DNA from: Manihot esculenta
Taxonomy: Eukaryota > Streptophyta > Magnoliopsida > Malpighiales > Euphorbiaceae
Length of the DNA stretch: 64,000 bases
NCBI RefSeq assembly: GCF_001659605.2
Contig: NC_035171.2
Span: 25,957,825-26,021,824, forward strand
Direction of reading: 5' to 3'
The position numbers and the translations under genes are program-made. Within the stretch, counting starts at the first letter, position 1. Each line of letters opens with the position of its first letter. Below, in pieces: positions 42,899 through 54,522 of this stretch. The notes under the pieces are model-generated. The model did no database searches. It was not told where the DNA came from and saw only the letters and a list, made by a program, of their open reading frames with translations.

Positions 42899-44678
42899 CT
42901 CACACAATAAAAACAACTTTTCTCCCTATTCACCATAAAGGTAAATATCATAAAATAGGTAAATGGAAAGATTCGAACTCAAAACTTCACCATTTTTTAC
43001 ACTTTAAATATGATATAAAGATACAAAAGTTGGAAGATTTAACCACTAAGCAGAATGATAGGCAGCTTTTAGAGGTTGAGATGAATCAAAGGAAGGAAGG
43101 CAGCCTTTTTTCAAAAATCTTTTTGCCGACCCAAAGTGTAAAATCATCGACATCCCACGTGTAAAGGCAACCATAGATTCCTTACTAGTGACCCACATAT
43201 CTATACTCTCTGTAGCCACCAAAATGGGTCCAAAATCTCTCTTGGCTGCTTCTTCTGTCAAACGATGAGCATCATAACCTCAGCCCCCTTTAGCAAAGAT
43301 CTCCCTTTTTTTTAATATATAAATAAATATATATACACATTATATAATAATAATATATATAAATTAATACGGAGACATTTATTATTTAATTAATAAATAT
43401 TATCATTATTAAAAAATCAGTTTTTATATTTTTAAAAATTTATTAAATATCTTTTTTTTATTAATAAAATAGTCATTTTAAAAAATTTTTAAAATTTAAT
43501 TTTATCTTCAAATAAAATTATTTATTTAATATTTTGGTATTATCATTATTAAAAAGTCAATTCATATATTTTTAAAAGTTTATTAAAATTTTTTTATTTC
43601 TTTTAAAATATATTAAAACACTCTTATCTTTTCTCTTTATTAATAAAATAGTTCCTTCTCATCCTCCATCTTGAAGAAAAAGAAGAATTAAAATTAAAGA
43701 AAAAAATCAAAATCGAAGAAGAAGATAATGAAAAAGAAGAAGATGATGAAAAAGAAGAAGAAGAGAAGAAAGCGTTAAGCAAAAGATAGGGATAATTTGA
43801 TCTTTTACTATATTTTTAACGGTAAAAATAGACGAAAAGATTATTTTATTGACGGAGAGAAAAAATAACATTATTTTAATAAATTTTTAAAAATATAAGA
43901 ATTGACTCTAACGATACGGAGAAACGAAATAATAAAACTCTTATTAATATATAATAACTATGAGTATTACACTTAATTTTGAGTGTTTCTAGTTTCAACC
44001 TCTTCTTTCCATATGTAATCTAACATATGATTTTTAAATACTTTTTTTAGATATTTATTTATAAATAAGCAAAAAATTATTTTATTATATAGTATTATTA
44101 ATTAAATAATTAGTAATTTAAAAAGAAAAAATCAGCAAATTGTTTAAAGTTCTCATAAGTAAAATATATTAAATTAATATAAAAAAATTTTAATATTTAA
44201 TTAATATATTTTAAAATTTTATTTTCGTTAGTACAGAATTTGGCATATAGTCCCTTGCATATACAGTGAAAAGGATAATGTTGTTATGTAAATGAAAAGA
44301 ATATATTCCTGTACTATCTAATAAATTTTAAAATTTTCTAGTAATCTCTTAACAATATAGAATATTCTTTTATTTTTCTAAAAAAAATAAGAAAGATAAT
44401 TTAGATAATTTTTTATTGATTGTTTTTAAATTAATGTATTTAATGAGTTTTACTTAGCTAATAAAGAGTTAAACCAAACGTGTAGCTAATTTAAATTTTA
44501 AGGATTAATTTATTTTACAATTTATAGATAAAAAAAAATATATGACTTTAAAATTAAGCAATAATAAAGTATTTATAAAAAAAAATAAATATGATATGAA
44601 CTCTCCCTAATTTGCTTTAATGTTTTAAATATTATAAAATATGATTAAATAAAAAAATTTTAAAAAAATGCCCTCCAT
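42899..44678. other. Intergenic DNA with an unidentified coding-like patch
   Basis: At 43261-43046 the minus strand is open and reads LTEEAAKRDFGPILVATESI and SAKRFLKKGC. The base composition is gene-like, unlike the flanks, but no ATG-to-stop gene, splice partner or known family is recognised. It may be a single orphan exon or pseudogene scrap. At 43670-43775 there is a purine-rich GAAGAA/GATGAA tract. The remainder is AT-rich. Confidence 0.4.
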
Positions 44679-44771
44679 TGCAAGGCTTAGCCCGATGGTA
44701 AGTGCATCCGGTTAAACCTGATAGATCTCAGGTTCAGATCCCCATCCCCATTTCAAAAAAAAAAAAAAAAA
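44679..44771 (+). mobile_element. Short tRNA-derived SINE
   Basis: A 93-bp unit with RNA polymerase III promoter boxes: an A-box-like TAGCCCGATGG (44689-44699) and a B-box-like GGTTCAGATCC (44731-44741). It ends in an A-tail of about 17 bases. The direct repeat ATGCCCTCCAT flanks it (44668-44678 and 44772-44782). This is the structure of a SINE inserted by target-primed reverse transcription. It is unusually short, little more than a tRNA-like head and the tail. Confidence 0.85.
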
Positions 44772-44782
44772 ATGCCCTCCAT

Positions 44783-45310
44783 CCAAAAAACCACAACTTT
44801 ATATTTAATATCACATAAATATAATCAAAACTTTTAATTTTGAATAATATAATTTTAATTTTTAAATTTATTATAATTATAGTTAATAGCTAATATTCTA
44901 ATTTTGAATGAATATAATTTATTATTTTTTAGTATTTTTTTTAGATTTAAGTTGAAATTTACAAAATTGATTACAGCGTTAATTTTATTAAGATTTTTTT
45001 TAAATAAACATTTTGTGAAATAGATAAATGTTTTGTGAAAAAGTAAATATTTTAATAAAATAAAACAAAAACAAAAAAAAAAATTCATTCATGCTTTAAG
45101 TTTGAATAATATAGAAATAACTAAATTTGTATAGTAAATATTAAATATTTTCAAAAACTATAAAATATAAAAAAGAAATTATTCCGCTCGATTACAAGAA
45201 ATATAAAAAAAATTAAGGGTTCAAGTCGAAACTTTTTTTTCGTATGTATGCTTTTTCGGAAGCATTTATAAATACATATTAAAATAAAAAAATAAAAATT
45301 TATTGATAAC
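44783..45310. other. AT-rich intergenic DNA
   Basis: No coding frame or element is recognised. Confidence 0.5.
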
Positions 45311-45763
45311 TAGGAGAGTAAATTCAGTCGATTTGATTTAAAATCGAATCAAATCAAATAAATCAAAAATTAAAATTTTAGTATTTATAAAAATCGAATC
45401 AAATCGATTTTGATTTATTGAATAGCACCGATTTGATTTGATTTAATTCAATTCGATTTAATTAATTTAAAATTTTAATAATTTTTTTATTTTTTACACT
45501 TTATTTTTAATATTTTAAAATTTAATTAAAATATTTTAATTTTGATATAATCTAATATCTTAATGTTATTAAAAATAATATATTATTATCATTAATCGGT
45601 TCGGTTTAATTTTTTAATTTTTTTCTGATTAAAATTAAATTAAACTGAAATAATCGAAATTTTTAAAATTAAAAATCAAATCAAAATAAATAAAAAATCA
45701 AACTTTTTGAATGAATTTAATTTAATCAATTTTTTCGGTTTGAACCGAATACTATTCACTCTA
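45311..45763. mobile_element. hAT-type MITE, decayed copy
   Basis: 453 bp from TAGGAGAGTAAATTCAGTCG to GAATACTATTCACTCTA. The interior is collinear with 42487-42898 and 50696-51040. The terminal inverted repeats are still partly complementary. No target duplication is visible. Confidence 0.65.
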
Positions 45764-46299
45764 TCCATAATATACTTGACAAGTGATTTTCTCCGATCTA
45801 ACCATTTAAAAGGAAAGAAATTTTTTTATTATGGAATATTATATCAAAATATTTTTAAAATTAATGTTTTAGTTTTTATATCTTTGACTCTGCAAAATTA
45901 AAATCCTTCTACTAATATTAATTAAAAAATATATTTTTTTACTTTGATAAAAATTAAAATATTTGATTAAACTATTGCATTTTGAAAAGTTGAGAGATAA
46001 ATATTAGTCACTTCTTAGATAATGAAAAAAATTCACAAAGAATTAGACAATGAGACTTTCTATTTAATAAAATAAAAATAAATGAAAAAAACCATTAAAT
46101 TCTGAAAATAAAGTGATATATAATAATTGAACCATAATTCAGAGGTGAAAAAATTGTACCCTTAAAATATAATATTAATAATTTATCCAAAATCTTTAAA
46201 GAAAATATAATAATTATTTTCTATCAAGTAGTGTAGCTAAATTTAATTCAAAATTTAGATGTGAAATAACGATTCTTAAAATCATAATTTTATAGCTAG
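45764..46299. other. AT-rich intergenic DNA
   Basis: Nothing specific is recognised. Confidence 0.5.
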
Positions 46300-46916
46300 T
46301 AATATAATAATAATTTAAAGTTGGTTATATGCTGAAACTCGAAAATAGAGTTATCTAAGGATTTGATCAAATTATACTCGATTTCACTGAAAAAAAAAAA
46401 GAAAATCTGGACGCTTTAGGTTTCAGCTCTTCATCAAGACTCGCTCTTTCAACTACAGGGCGAGACTCGATAGGAAGTTATCATTAGTGAATACAATTTT
46501 ACAGATCTCCATTATACCTATAATCGCAGAATTTCATATCCACTAGTCGGTGCTAGTCGGATTTTCAGGAGATATAATAACTAGCTCCATTTTCTTACAG
46601 TATAAAAGCAGATAAATACAGAGATCGAGGTACACAATTCTTACACAACTGCTGCTAAGTTCAAAGCATTATATTACACTTGCCCTTATTTTCAGTTTCC
46701 TGAATTGAGCGTCAGAGTGGCTGTTGTAGACGCCAACCACCTCATATTCTCTTTTTTGCAGATTGACCAATCACAGCATAGTTTTATTTCAGCCACATCA
46801 TTTGGTTTCATTACTGGGATATCCATTGAATTCTCTCTATTCAATTGGAGTAAAAATCAGTCTCTTATTCCCATTCTCTTAAAAAGAAATCTTTCTTTTC
46901 TTTTCTATTCTCTCAA

Positions 46917-47790
46917 ATGGCTGACAATTCATGAGCTGCTACTAAGGCTGCTGCTAACAAGAGCGTCATCATTTCCTCCACTCCTGGTAATAGACAAAAC
47001 ACCTCATCAATGGTCAATGAAGTTGATTTAAGCAATCTAAACAATAAGCAGATATTTCAATACATGAAAAGGCTACAGGCCACTCTCGAGTAGTATAAAG
47101 TTTGGGAGGATGCCTCCTTCATGGCTCTCAGGATAAGGGAGGAAGCTTCAATCAACACTCTAAGGACTCAGACATAAGCAATTCAAATGCAATCTAAAGG
47201 GAAGACAAGCTAGATGAAAATGAGTCGTCGGACTCCTAAAGGATGTCGACTGGAAGCTGATACGGGCCATGCAAAGGTACCAAAGGAGCAGGAGAAGGAT
47301 TACGGACTGGACGATGTCTCACCTCTATCAGAAGAGATCTTGGCAGAGACATTTTCTGCCAAGTTTAAATTGCTAACCTAGGATAAATACGACGAAACAA
47401 AAAATCCCAGAAGTCACCTGGCGATCTTTAGAATAATAATACAACTCCAAGATGTCAATGACTTTGTGTTGTGTCAAGTGTTTCCATCAACACGCATAGG
47501 TTTAACTAATAAATGGTACCAACATTTGAGCCTAGATTCAATTCAGAACTTTACACAATTTGCTATGTTATTTAAATCCAGGATTATTACTTGTATACCT
47601 CCTAAAAAACTGTCCTCTTACTTGTGGAAGATCTGCTTAGGAGAGGGTGAGTCTTTAAAGAGCTTTATCTCACGTTTTAATGCAGAAACAATATAGATGG
47701 AAGAATTAAATCATGAGATAGCATGTGAAGCATTGAGAGAGGACAAAAGAACGTATCAAAAATAAAACCAAAAGCCAGAGAGATTAGGAT
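46917..47790 (+). pseudogene. Tat-type gag relic
   Basis: It starts MADNS and then meets a stop. The second block (about 47382-47696) preserves the retrotransposon gag core: KYDETKNPRSHLAIF, LCQVFPSTRIGLTNKWYQHL and GESLKSFISRFNAETI. Retrotrans_gag domains of the Tat/Retand group have this order (AFP..RGAA..WF, then GESL..YV.RF). At least five stops interrupt it. The frame passes directly into the tandem repeats at about 47800. Confidence 0.75.
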
Positions 47791-47799
47791 ATATGGAGA

Positions 47800-49440
47800 C
47801 AAGAAGAAGGCCACAAGGCGAGTCTCCGCCAGGCTATAATCCGAGTGTTAGTCTCGCTAAACAAGATATTTTATGCCAGGCCACAAGACAGGTACCTGCC
47901 AAATCATAATTCGGGTGTTAGCCTTGCTAAACAAGACATTTTATGCTAGGCTACAAGGCGGATATCCATCAGGCCACAAGGCGTGTATCTGCCAGGCCAT
48001 AAGGCGGGTATCCACCAGGCTATAATCCTGGTGTTAGTCCGCTAAACAAGGCATTTTATGCCAAGTCACAAGGATGGTATCCACCAAGTCACAATCCAAA
48101 TGTTAATCCTGCTAAATAAGGCAAGTATCCGTATGTTAGTCCCACTAAACAAGACATTTTATGTTAGGCTACAAGGCGAGTATCCGCCAGGCCACAATTC
48201 GGGTGTTAGTCCCTCTAAACTAGGGCTGAGCAGAATCCGGTTCAAACCGAAAAAACCGACCGAACCGAACCGATTTGAAAATTTGGTTCGGTTTTTTATA
48301 CATTTCGGTTTGGTTCGGTTTTAAATTTCAGAAATTCCGGTTATTTCGGTTCGGTTCGGTTTTGATAAAAAAAAACCGAAAAAACCGAACCGAACCGATT
48401 AGGGATAATAATATATTTTTTCAATAATATAGAGAAATTAAATTATATTAAAATTAAAATATTTTAATTAAATTTTAAAATACTAAAAATAAAGAGTAAA
48501 AAATTAAAAAAATATTAAAAATCGAAACCGATCAAACCGAACCGAACCGAATCAGACCGGTTCGGTTCGATTCGGTTTCTGACCAAAATCGGTTCGGTTT
48601 TCATAAAAACTAAAATTTCGGTTTTCGGTTTATTCGGTTCGGTTCGGTTTTTAACCGAACCGACCGAATGCTCACCCCTACTCTAAACAAGGCATTTTAT
48701 GCTAAGTCACAAGGTGAGTATCCGTCAGGCCAGAATCCGGGTATTAGTCCTGCTAAACAAGGTATTTCATATCAAAACCACAAGGCGAGTATCTGCCAGG
48801 CCATAATCCGGGTGTTAGTCTTGCTAAATAAGACATTTTATACTAAGGCTAGAAGGTGAGTATCCACCATCCCACACAATCGGGTGTTAGTTCCATTTCA
48901 CAAAAAAGTTTCTAAGGCATTTTGTGTTCAGGCCACCAGACGGATATCCGCTAGACGAGTTTTTGGGTACTAGTCCTAAAAGATAAAGGCAAGTTCTTGC
49001 CAAAAAGCACCACAAAGCGGGTAACCCGCCAGGAGCAAGTCTTCGGGCATCCCAAAAGATAAAGACAAGTTTCTGCCAAAGACAAAACGGGTAACCGCCA
49101 GGAGCAAGTCTTCGGATATCCGCCAGGCGAGTCTTTTGGGTGTTACTCCCAAAAGATAGAGACAATTTTCTACCAAATAACGCTGCAAGGCGGGTAACCG
49201 CCAAGCGAGTCTTTAGGCATTAGTCCCAAAAAATAAAGTCAAGTTTCTATTAAAAAGCGCCACAAAGAGGGTATCCGCCAGGCTAACGTCCCGATTAATA
49301 AAATTCTTTAAGTCTTTATTATGATCGAGTGTTAAGTTCAGGTTATTATTTTTTTCCATAGCCACAAGGTGGGTATCCGCTAGGCGAGTCACAAGGAGGG
49401 GGTAAGTCCCATTAAAAAGTTTAAAGTTATTTTATGGCAA
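47800..49440 (+). repeat. Tandem repeat arrays of the second Tat-like element
   Basis: Units of about 80-90 bp carry GCCAGGCCACAAGGCG..TATCCGCCAGGC, CGGGTGTTAGTC and CTAAACAAGGCATTTTATGC. They are seen from 47800 to 48220 and again at 48681-48900. A different unit with GGTAACCGCCAGGAGCAAGTC and AAAGATAAAGACAAGTTT repeats at about 48960-49260. The motif GCCAGGCCACAAGGCG is shared with the copy at 3339-7602, but the unit structure differs. Confidence 0.75.
48221..48680. mobile_element. Intact hAT-type MITE, 460 bp
   Basis: Terminal inverted repeats start TAGGGCTGAGCAGAATCCGG at the left and TAGGGGTGAGCATTCGGTCG reading in from the right. The element is flanked by the perfect 8-bp direct repeat CTCTAAAC (48213-48220, 48681-48688). 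The ends are rich in CGGTTCGGTT motifs and the centre is AT-rich, with no coding capacity. It lies inside a Tat tandem-repeat unit and therefore arrived after that array formed. Confidence 0.9.
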
Positions 49441-49524
49441 AAAGCAAAGGCTGCTAGGTACTTAGTCAGGTGTTAACCTCTTAATAATTTTTTAAATAGG
49501 TTATTTAAGTCTTGTTTGATGATG

Positions 49525-50285
49525 CTTGATCCCACTAAGGGAAAAGAAGATCTAGGTCTCAGCTCTTCATCAAGACTTGTCCTCTCAACTACATAGCGAG
49601 ACTCTATTGAAAGTTACCGTTAGCGGATATAATCCTGCAGATTCCCATTACACCTATAATTGCATGATCCCATATCCACTAGTTAGTGATATAACACAAT
49701 AATCGCAGGGTAATTAAGAATCGAAAACCAGCAGGGTGACTTGTGATATAACACAATAATCACTCAAAGTAGGCCATATGCTGACACTCGAAGATAGGAC
49801 TACCTGACAAGAGTCTGATAAGATGATACTTGATCCCACCAAAGGAAAAGAAGATCTGAACGCTTTAGGTCTCAGCTCTTCATCAACACTTGCCCTCCTA
49901 ACTATAGAGTGAGACTCCATATAAAGTTACCATTAGCGAATACAATTCAGCACATTCCCATTGTACCTATAATCACGGGATTCCATATCTACTAGTTAGT
50001 GCTAGTCGAATTTCCAAGAGATATGATAACTAACTTCATCTTTTTATAGTATGAAAGCAAATGAATCCAAATATTAAGATAAGCAATTCTTGCACAATTC
50101 TTGCACAACTACTGTTAAATTCAAAATATTGCATTACACTCGCCCTTATTTTCAGTTTTTTCATTTAAACGTCGAAGTAGCTGTCGCAAATATTAACTAT
50201 CTCACATGTTTTACGTATTAACTACCTCACATTTTATTTTTTACATATTAACCAATTGCAGGATCCTTTTGTTTTAGCCACACCA
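49525..50285 (+). repeat. 3' LTR with a partial LTR duplication in front
   Basis: The complete LTR starts TGATATAACACAATAATC at 49744. The block at about 49525-49690 repeats the LTR middle (TTGATCCCAC..AAAGAAGATCT, TCAGCTCTTCATCAA, ATATCCACTAGTTAG). It is joined to a second short copy of GTGATATAACACAATAATC at 49687. This looks like rearranged LTR material from a second insertion or unequal exchange. A TATA-like TTTATAGTATGAAAG is near 50043. Confidence 0.7.
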
Positions 50286-50695
50286 ATTAAAATTTTATTT
50301 TTAAAGAATTATTACAATAAATAGTTATTATATTCCTACATTATTTTATTTTATAAATCTAAATATGTCCATTTTGTATTCATATAATTCTTAAGTTATG
50401 CCGTCATTTAGCGGTACTAAACATAGTATTCCTCTGGTAATACTGAACTCTAAACAAAATGGGGAAAATATTTTTAACATCAATTCAATTTTTATTAAAA
50501 AATAAATTATTTTAAAATTAATACATATCTCCCACGATTTTTATAATTTAATGGTTTATTTAACTGTCAAATTAAAAATCCATTTTCTATATTTGAAAAC
50601 AATATTAATGTGTTTTTCAATTTAGTATATTTAAAATATAATATTAAATTTTTAACTTTTAAAAAATCGAGTGTATTAATTTTAACATAATTAAA
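50286..50695. other. AT-rich intergenic DNA
   Basis: Nothing specific is recognised. Confidence 0.5.
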
Positions 50696-51040
50696 ATATA
50701 AATTGAATCGATTTGATTCGATTCAATTTAATTTATTGGACCTTTTAATAAATTTTTATTTTTTACACTTTATTTTTAATATTATAAAATTTAATTAAAA
50801 TATTTTAATTTGATTATGTTATAATCTCTTTATATTATAAAAATAATACACTATTATTATTAATAGATTTGGTTTGATTTTTTTAAATTTTTTTAATTAA
50901 AATGAAATCAAATTGAAATAACTAAAATTTTTTAAATTAAAAATAAATCGAATCGAAATAAATAAAAAACTGAACAAAATTTTTAAATTAATTTAATTCT
51001 ATTAATTTTTTCGATTTCAAAATGAAAAAAATTATTGACT
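50696..51040. mobile_element. Truncated hAT-type MITE copy
   Basis: The interior is collinear with 45311-45763 (TTTTTACACTTTATTTTTAA, TTTAATTAAAATATTTTAAT, AAATCGAATCGAAATAAATA). The recognisable termini are lost, so the limits are approximate. Confidence 0.55.
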
Positions 51041-52299
51041 TTGTTGGTATCCTAATCACATGCATGTAAATTAAACAATTCATTCAGTTAATACAATATT
51101 AATTAATTTTTCACTAGCATTCTTTAATGATTCCCTTTTTGATATTCTATACTTTTTCTTACAATATTTTTTTAGGGGAAAGTTCTAAGAATCACTATGT
51201 AGTTTAGTTATTTTTAAATAGAATAACTTAATTTATTTTTTTGATAAATTAAAATTTTTATATTTAAATTTAATAAAATGTTTAAACGCGATTTTACTAT
51301 TATTATTAATAATTATTATCAGTGTAATGAACATAAAAATAATACTATATGAATAGAATTATCAATTAAAAATATATTAAAAATAATTTTAATAAGTAAC
51401 TTTGATTTATATTTTTAATTATTTAAACATTATATAATTTTTAAACTTATTATTAATTATCTATTTCTATTATACTTATTATGATTAAATATTTTAAATT
51501 AAAATATTTATTAGATTATGATTAAAATTGAAGTGTTTGATGATAATTAAAAATATTAAAGTATAAATGTGTAAATATACATTTAATTTAATTTTTTTAA
51601 AAAAATTTAAAGATAAGATTGTGTTTATTTTATAAGAAATAAATATTTTTTAATTAAAGCGATTATATTTTTTAAAATTTTATTTTTTATAAAATTTTAA
51701 GATTTATATTTTGGCCACGATATTCCTTTTGTAAAAAAAAAAAAGAAAAGAAAAATTTGGTAGGTGGAATCCATCATTGTTAAGGTAATGCATTTACAGC
51801 TCTGTTTCATAAATAAATGTTAACAGTTAATAATTAATATTTGAGGGATACGATCTGTACTATGTGTTTATTGTGGTCCATGCTGATTCGTATCCAACAT
51901 TTTGGAAGGGTTAAAAAGAATAAAATAAAAAATATTTTATATTGAGGATAAGTAAATTTAGGTTTAAGGTGATAAGTTAAGATGGGTGAATAAACTATTT
52001 ATGAATTATTTGGAAAATAAAAAAAAAATTAGATAAGTACTTTTTTATATTATATTTAAATAATAATATTATATTCATGCAACTGAAAAAATAGCAATCC
52101 TTTTTCAAATTTATATAACAAACATATTATTTAGTTATATTTACTATATTATGAAAATATTCTTTTTGCCAAAACCTATTTTTCACATTGTTTTTATCAA
52201 AATATATTATTTATAGTTTACTGAACATAAAAATAAATTTTAGAGGTTTTTATTTATGAATATAAAATAAATAACTATAAAGTATTATAATAATTATTG
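51041..52299. other. AT-rich intergenic DNA
   Basis: No coding frame, RNA gene or element is recognised. Confidence 0.5.
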
Positions 52300-52739
52300 A
52301 TTCTACATAAAAATCATCCGTAAATTATAAATTGTTATAACAAATATGTTCACGTGAGAAAAATTTGATAAGCGAAAAATATAGTTTCATCTGAGAAAAG
52401 AAAATTTCAGATATTGACATTCGATTCGTCATTAAGACTCATCCATTTCTGAATAGGTTTAGTTTCGGCATAAAATTACTGTTATTAAACACCATTGAAT
52501 GTATTCCCATTATACATCTATTAGCCGGTAATACCCTTATCAAATAGTTAACCACCATAGAAATAAAGATATACAATTCTCTTATACAACTATTTTAAGG
52601 TTCTAAGCAATTTCATAATCTCTTTCTTTTTTTTTTTCAAGTTTATTGATTTAATTATTAGAGTGACCGTCATGATATTTACCAATTTATATTTTCTTTT
52701 TTACCAATCACAGTATAGATTTATTTTCCGATTACATCA
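52300..52739 (+). mobile_element. Decayed solo or truncated Tat LTR
   Basis: Landmarks follow the LTR order: CATTAAGACTCATCC, TTCCCATTATACATCTATTAG, CCGGTAATACCCTTATC, TTTATTGATTTAATTATTAG, GAGTGACCGTCATG, ACCAATCACAGTATAG, and a terminal GATTACATCA. The segment that holds the TATA element in other copies is deleted. The start is approximate. Confidence 0.6.
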
Positions 52740-54060
52740 ATTATAATATTTATAGTATTTATTTTTACATAATAAAAATATATATACATTAAAAATTATA
52801 TTTTTAAACATTAATTTTTAATAATCATATTTTTAAATTATATATAATGTGATATTATATTACACTAATCTATTAATTATATACTTCTACCCTTAATTCG
52901 GTGATAAATACATTAAAATAAATATGACATATCTAAAATTTTACTCCTTTATTTTCTTATAATTTTGATAAAAAAATTATAAATATAAATATATTTATTA
53001 TTTTGGGAAATATTTTTATTTTAATTTTTTAACACAAAAATATTTATTTTATAAAAATAAGTATTTTTTAAAAAAGTGGCAAGAGAAATAAGCTAAAGGC
53101 TTGGGTGGAAAAGTGGATTCTTAATACCTGAAAAGAGATGCTTTAGACATCTTTATCCCTTTGCTTGTGTTTTGTTTAGTCATTTGCTTTATTGCCTTTT
53201 AGCTAATCCCACTTAGTGCTTCCTTTTCATCAACACTTTATTATTATTATATCTAAAATTATTCTAATATTAAATTTATTCTAAAAATACATTTTAATTT
53301 TTCTTCTTCACTATAAGATAATATATATAATATTTCAAAATATTAATTTAATTTATAAAATTATATCATAGTTTTAATATTAATTTTTTTTAACTCTAAA
53401 ATAGACATAAAATATTGAGTAAATAAAAAAAACTTAATTCTTAAATTTTTTATGAAAAATAAAAGAAATTATTATTATCTCTGAATTTTTTTAAAAATTT
53501 ACTTTTAGTCATATTTTAAATTATTTATTAAAATATTTCCATATTTTATGAAATTGAATGGTTTAATATATTATTAAATAAATTGTTAATAAATTTATTT
53601 TATTTTATATTAAAGAAATTAAATAATATAAATATTTTAAATTATAGATTAAATAATAAATATAATTAAATAATGTAACTCTTTGACATAATTAATGATT
53701 TTTTTAATAAAAATTACTATTAAAAAATTTATTAATTAATTTCTCAATTTTAAAAAATATATTAAAATATTTTTAAAATTTTAAAAATTTATTAATTAAT
53801 TACTTTATTAATTTTAGTACTTAAATATTATAAAAAATTTAAAATATTTTTAAAGACTATAAATATTTTTATAAAATTAAATAATTAAATAATGAATTTT
53901 TTCATAATAAAGAAATTAAATAATATTATTTAACAACTAAAAGATAATAATTTAAAAATATTTTAATATATTTTTTAAAATTAAATTATTAATTAATAAA
54001 ATTTTCAAATATTTTTTAGAGAAAAAATAAAAAATTTTAAAAAATTTAAGAACATGAAAG
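52740..54060. other. AT-rich intergenic DNA
   Basis: No gene is seen. Composition shifts sharply at about 54060, where the upstream region of the DUF630/632 gene begins. Confidence 0.5.
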
Positions 54061-54346
54061 TAATTCTCAGAAAAAAAGGTTTACAGTTCGTTAGTGAGTT
54101 AGCGCGTGTCCCTAACGCGATCTAGAGGTTTCTTGATGGAGCGAGAAGTAGAGTGAGGTGGGGTCCAAAGTCCACGGTGAACGTATGTGTTTCAGGGTAA
54201 ACTTTGCCGGTTTGCCCTGTGTGTGTATCCACTTTCTAAATTGCCTTCTGCATGGAAGGAGCCCACACCTCTCTCTCTCACTCCTCTGCACATCAACTCG
54301 ATCGGATTCTCTTCTCTATCGAATCACTTCCCTGACTCACTTCACC

Positions 54347-54350
<4 letters not shown>

Positions 54351-54393
<43 letters not shown>
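54351..54393 (+). repeat. (TC)n microsatellite in the 5' region of the DUF630/632 gene
   Basis: About 21 CT dinucleotides are uninterrupted. Pyrimidine-rich CT tracts near the transcription start (Y-patch/CT elements) are common in plant promoters and leaders, so this one may affect expression. That is inference. Confidence 0.85.
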
Positions 54394-54394
<1 letters not shown>

Positions 54395-54522
54395 GCTTTC
54401 GTTCTCTCTCTATAATCTGCTAGAAAACTGAGGGAATGATTCTGCTTATATGAGTATTCCCTCAACTCTACACCGGCTCTCTGTTCTTATTCACCGTTGA
54501 TTCTTCACCAACAAATTTTCAG

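Larger units (their letters stand above)
46300..50285 (+). mobile_element. Second two-LTR Tat-like gag-only element, with MITE insertion
   Basis: The 5' LTR (about 46300-46800) ends CAGCCACATCA and the 3' LTR (49744-50285) ends TAGCCACACCA. A degenerate tRNA-Asp primer site (TTTGGTTTCATTACTGGGA) starts at 46801. Then come a gag relic (46917-47790), tandem repeats with a MITE inside (47800-49440), and a partial duplicate of the LTR middle (about 49525-49690) before the 3' LTR. No pol is present. The layout repeats that of 3339-7602, so the gag-only form is a recurrent structure of this family and not one accidental deletion. I could not find a target duplication, and the left edge is approximate. 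Confidence 0.75.

Noticed and set aside
42951..43000. Possible tRNA (AAGATTCGAACTC resembles a T-arm)
   Set aside because: The flanking bases do not fold into the other arms and no A box is at the right distance.
47800..49260. CRISPR-like appearance of regularly recurring blocks
   Set aside because: The sequence is plant nuclear DNA. The units are degenerate head-to-tail repeats without unique spacers and lie between the gag relic and 3' LTR of a retrotransposon.
54158..54423. Ser/Leu-rich open frames across the (TC)n tract
   Set aside because: They arise from the CT microsatellite, which reads Ser-Leu in two frames.
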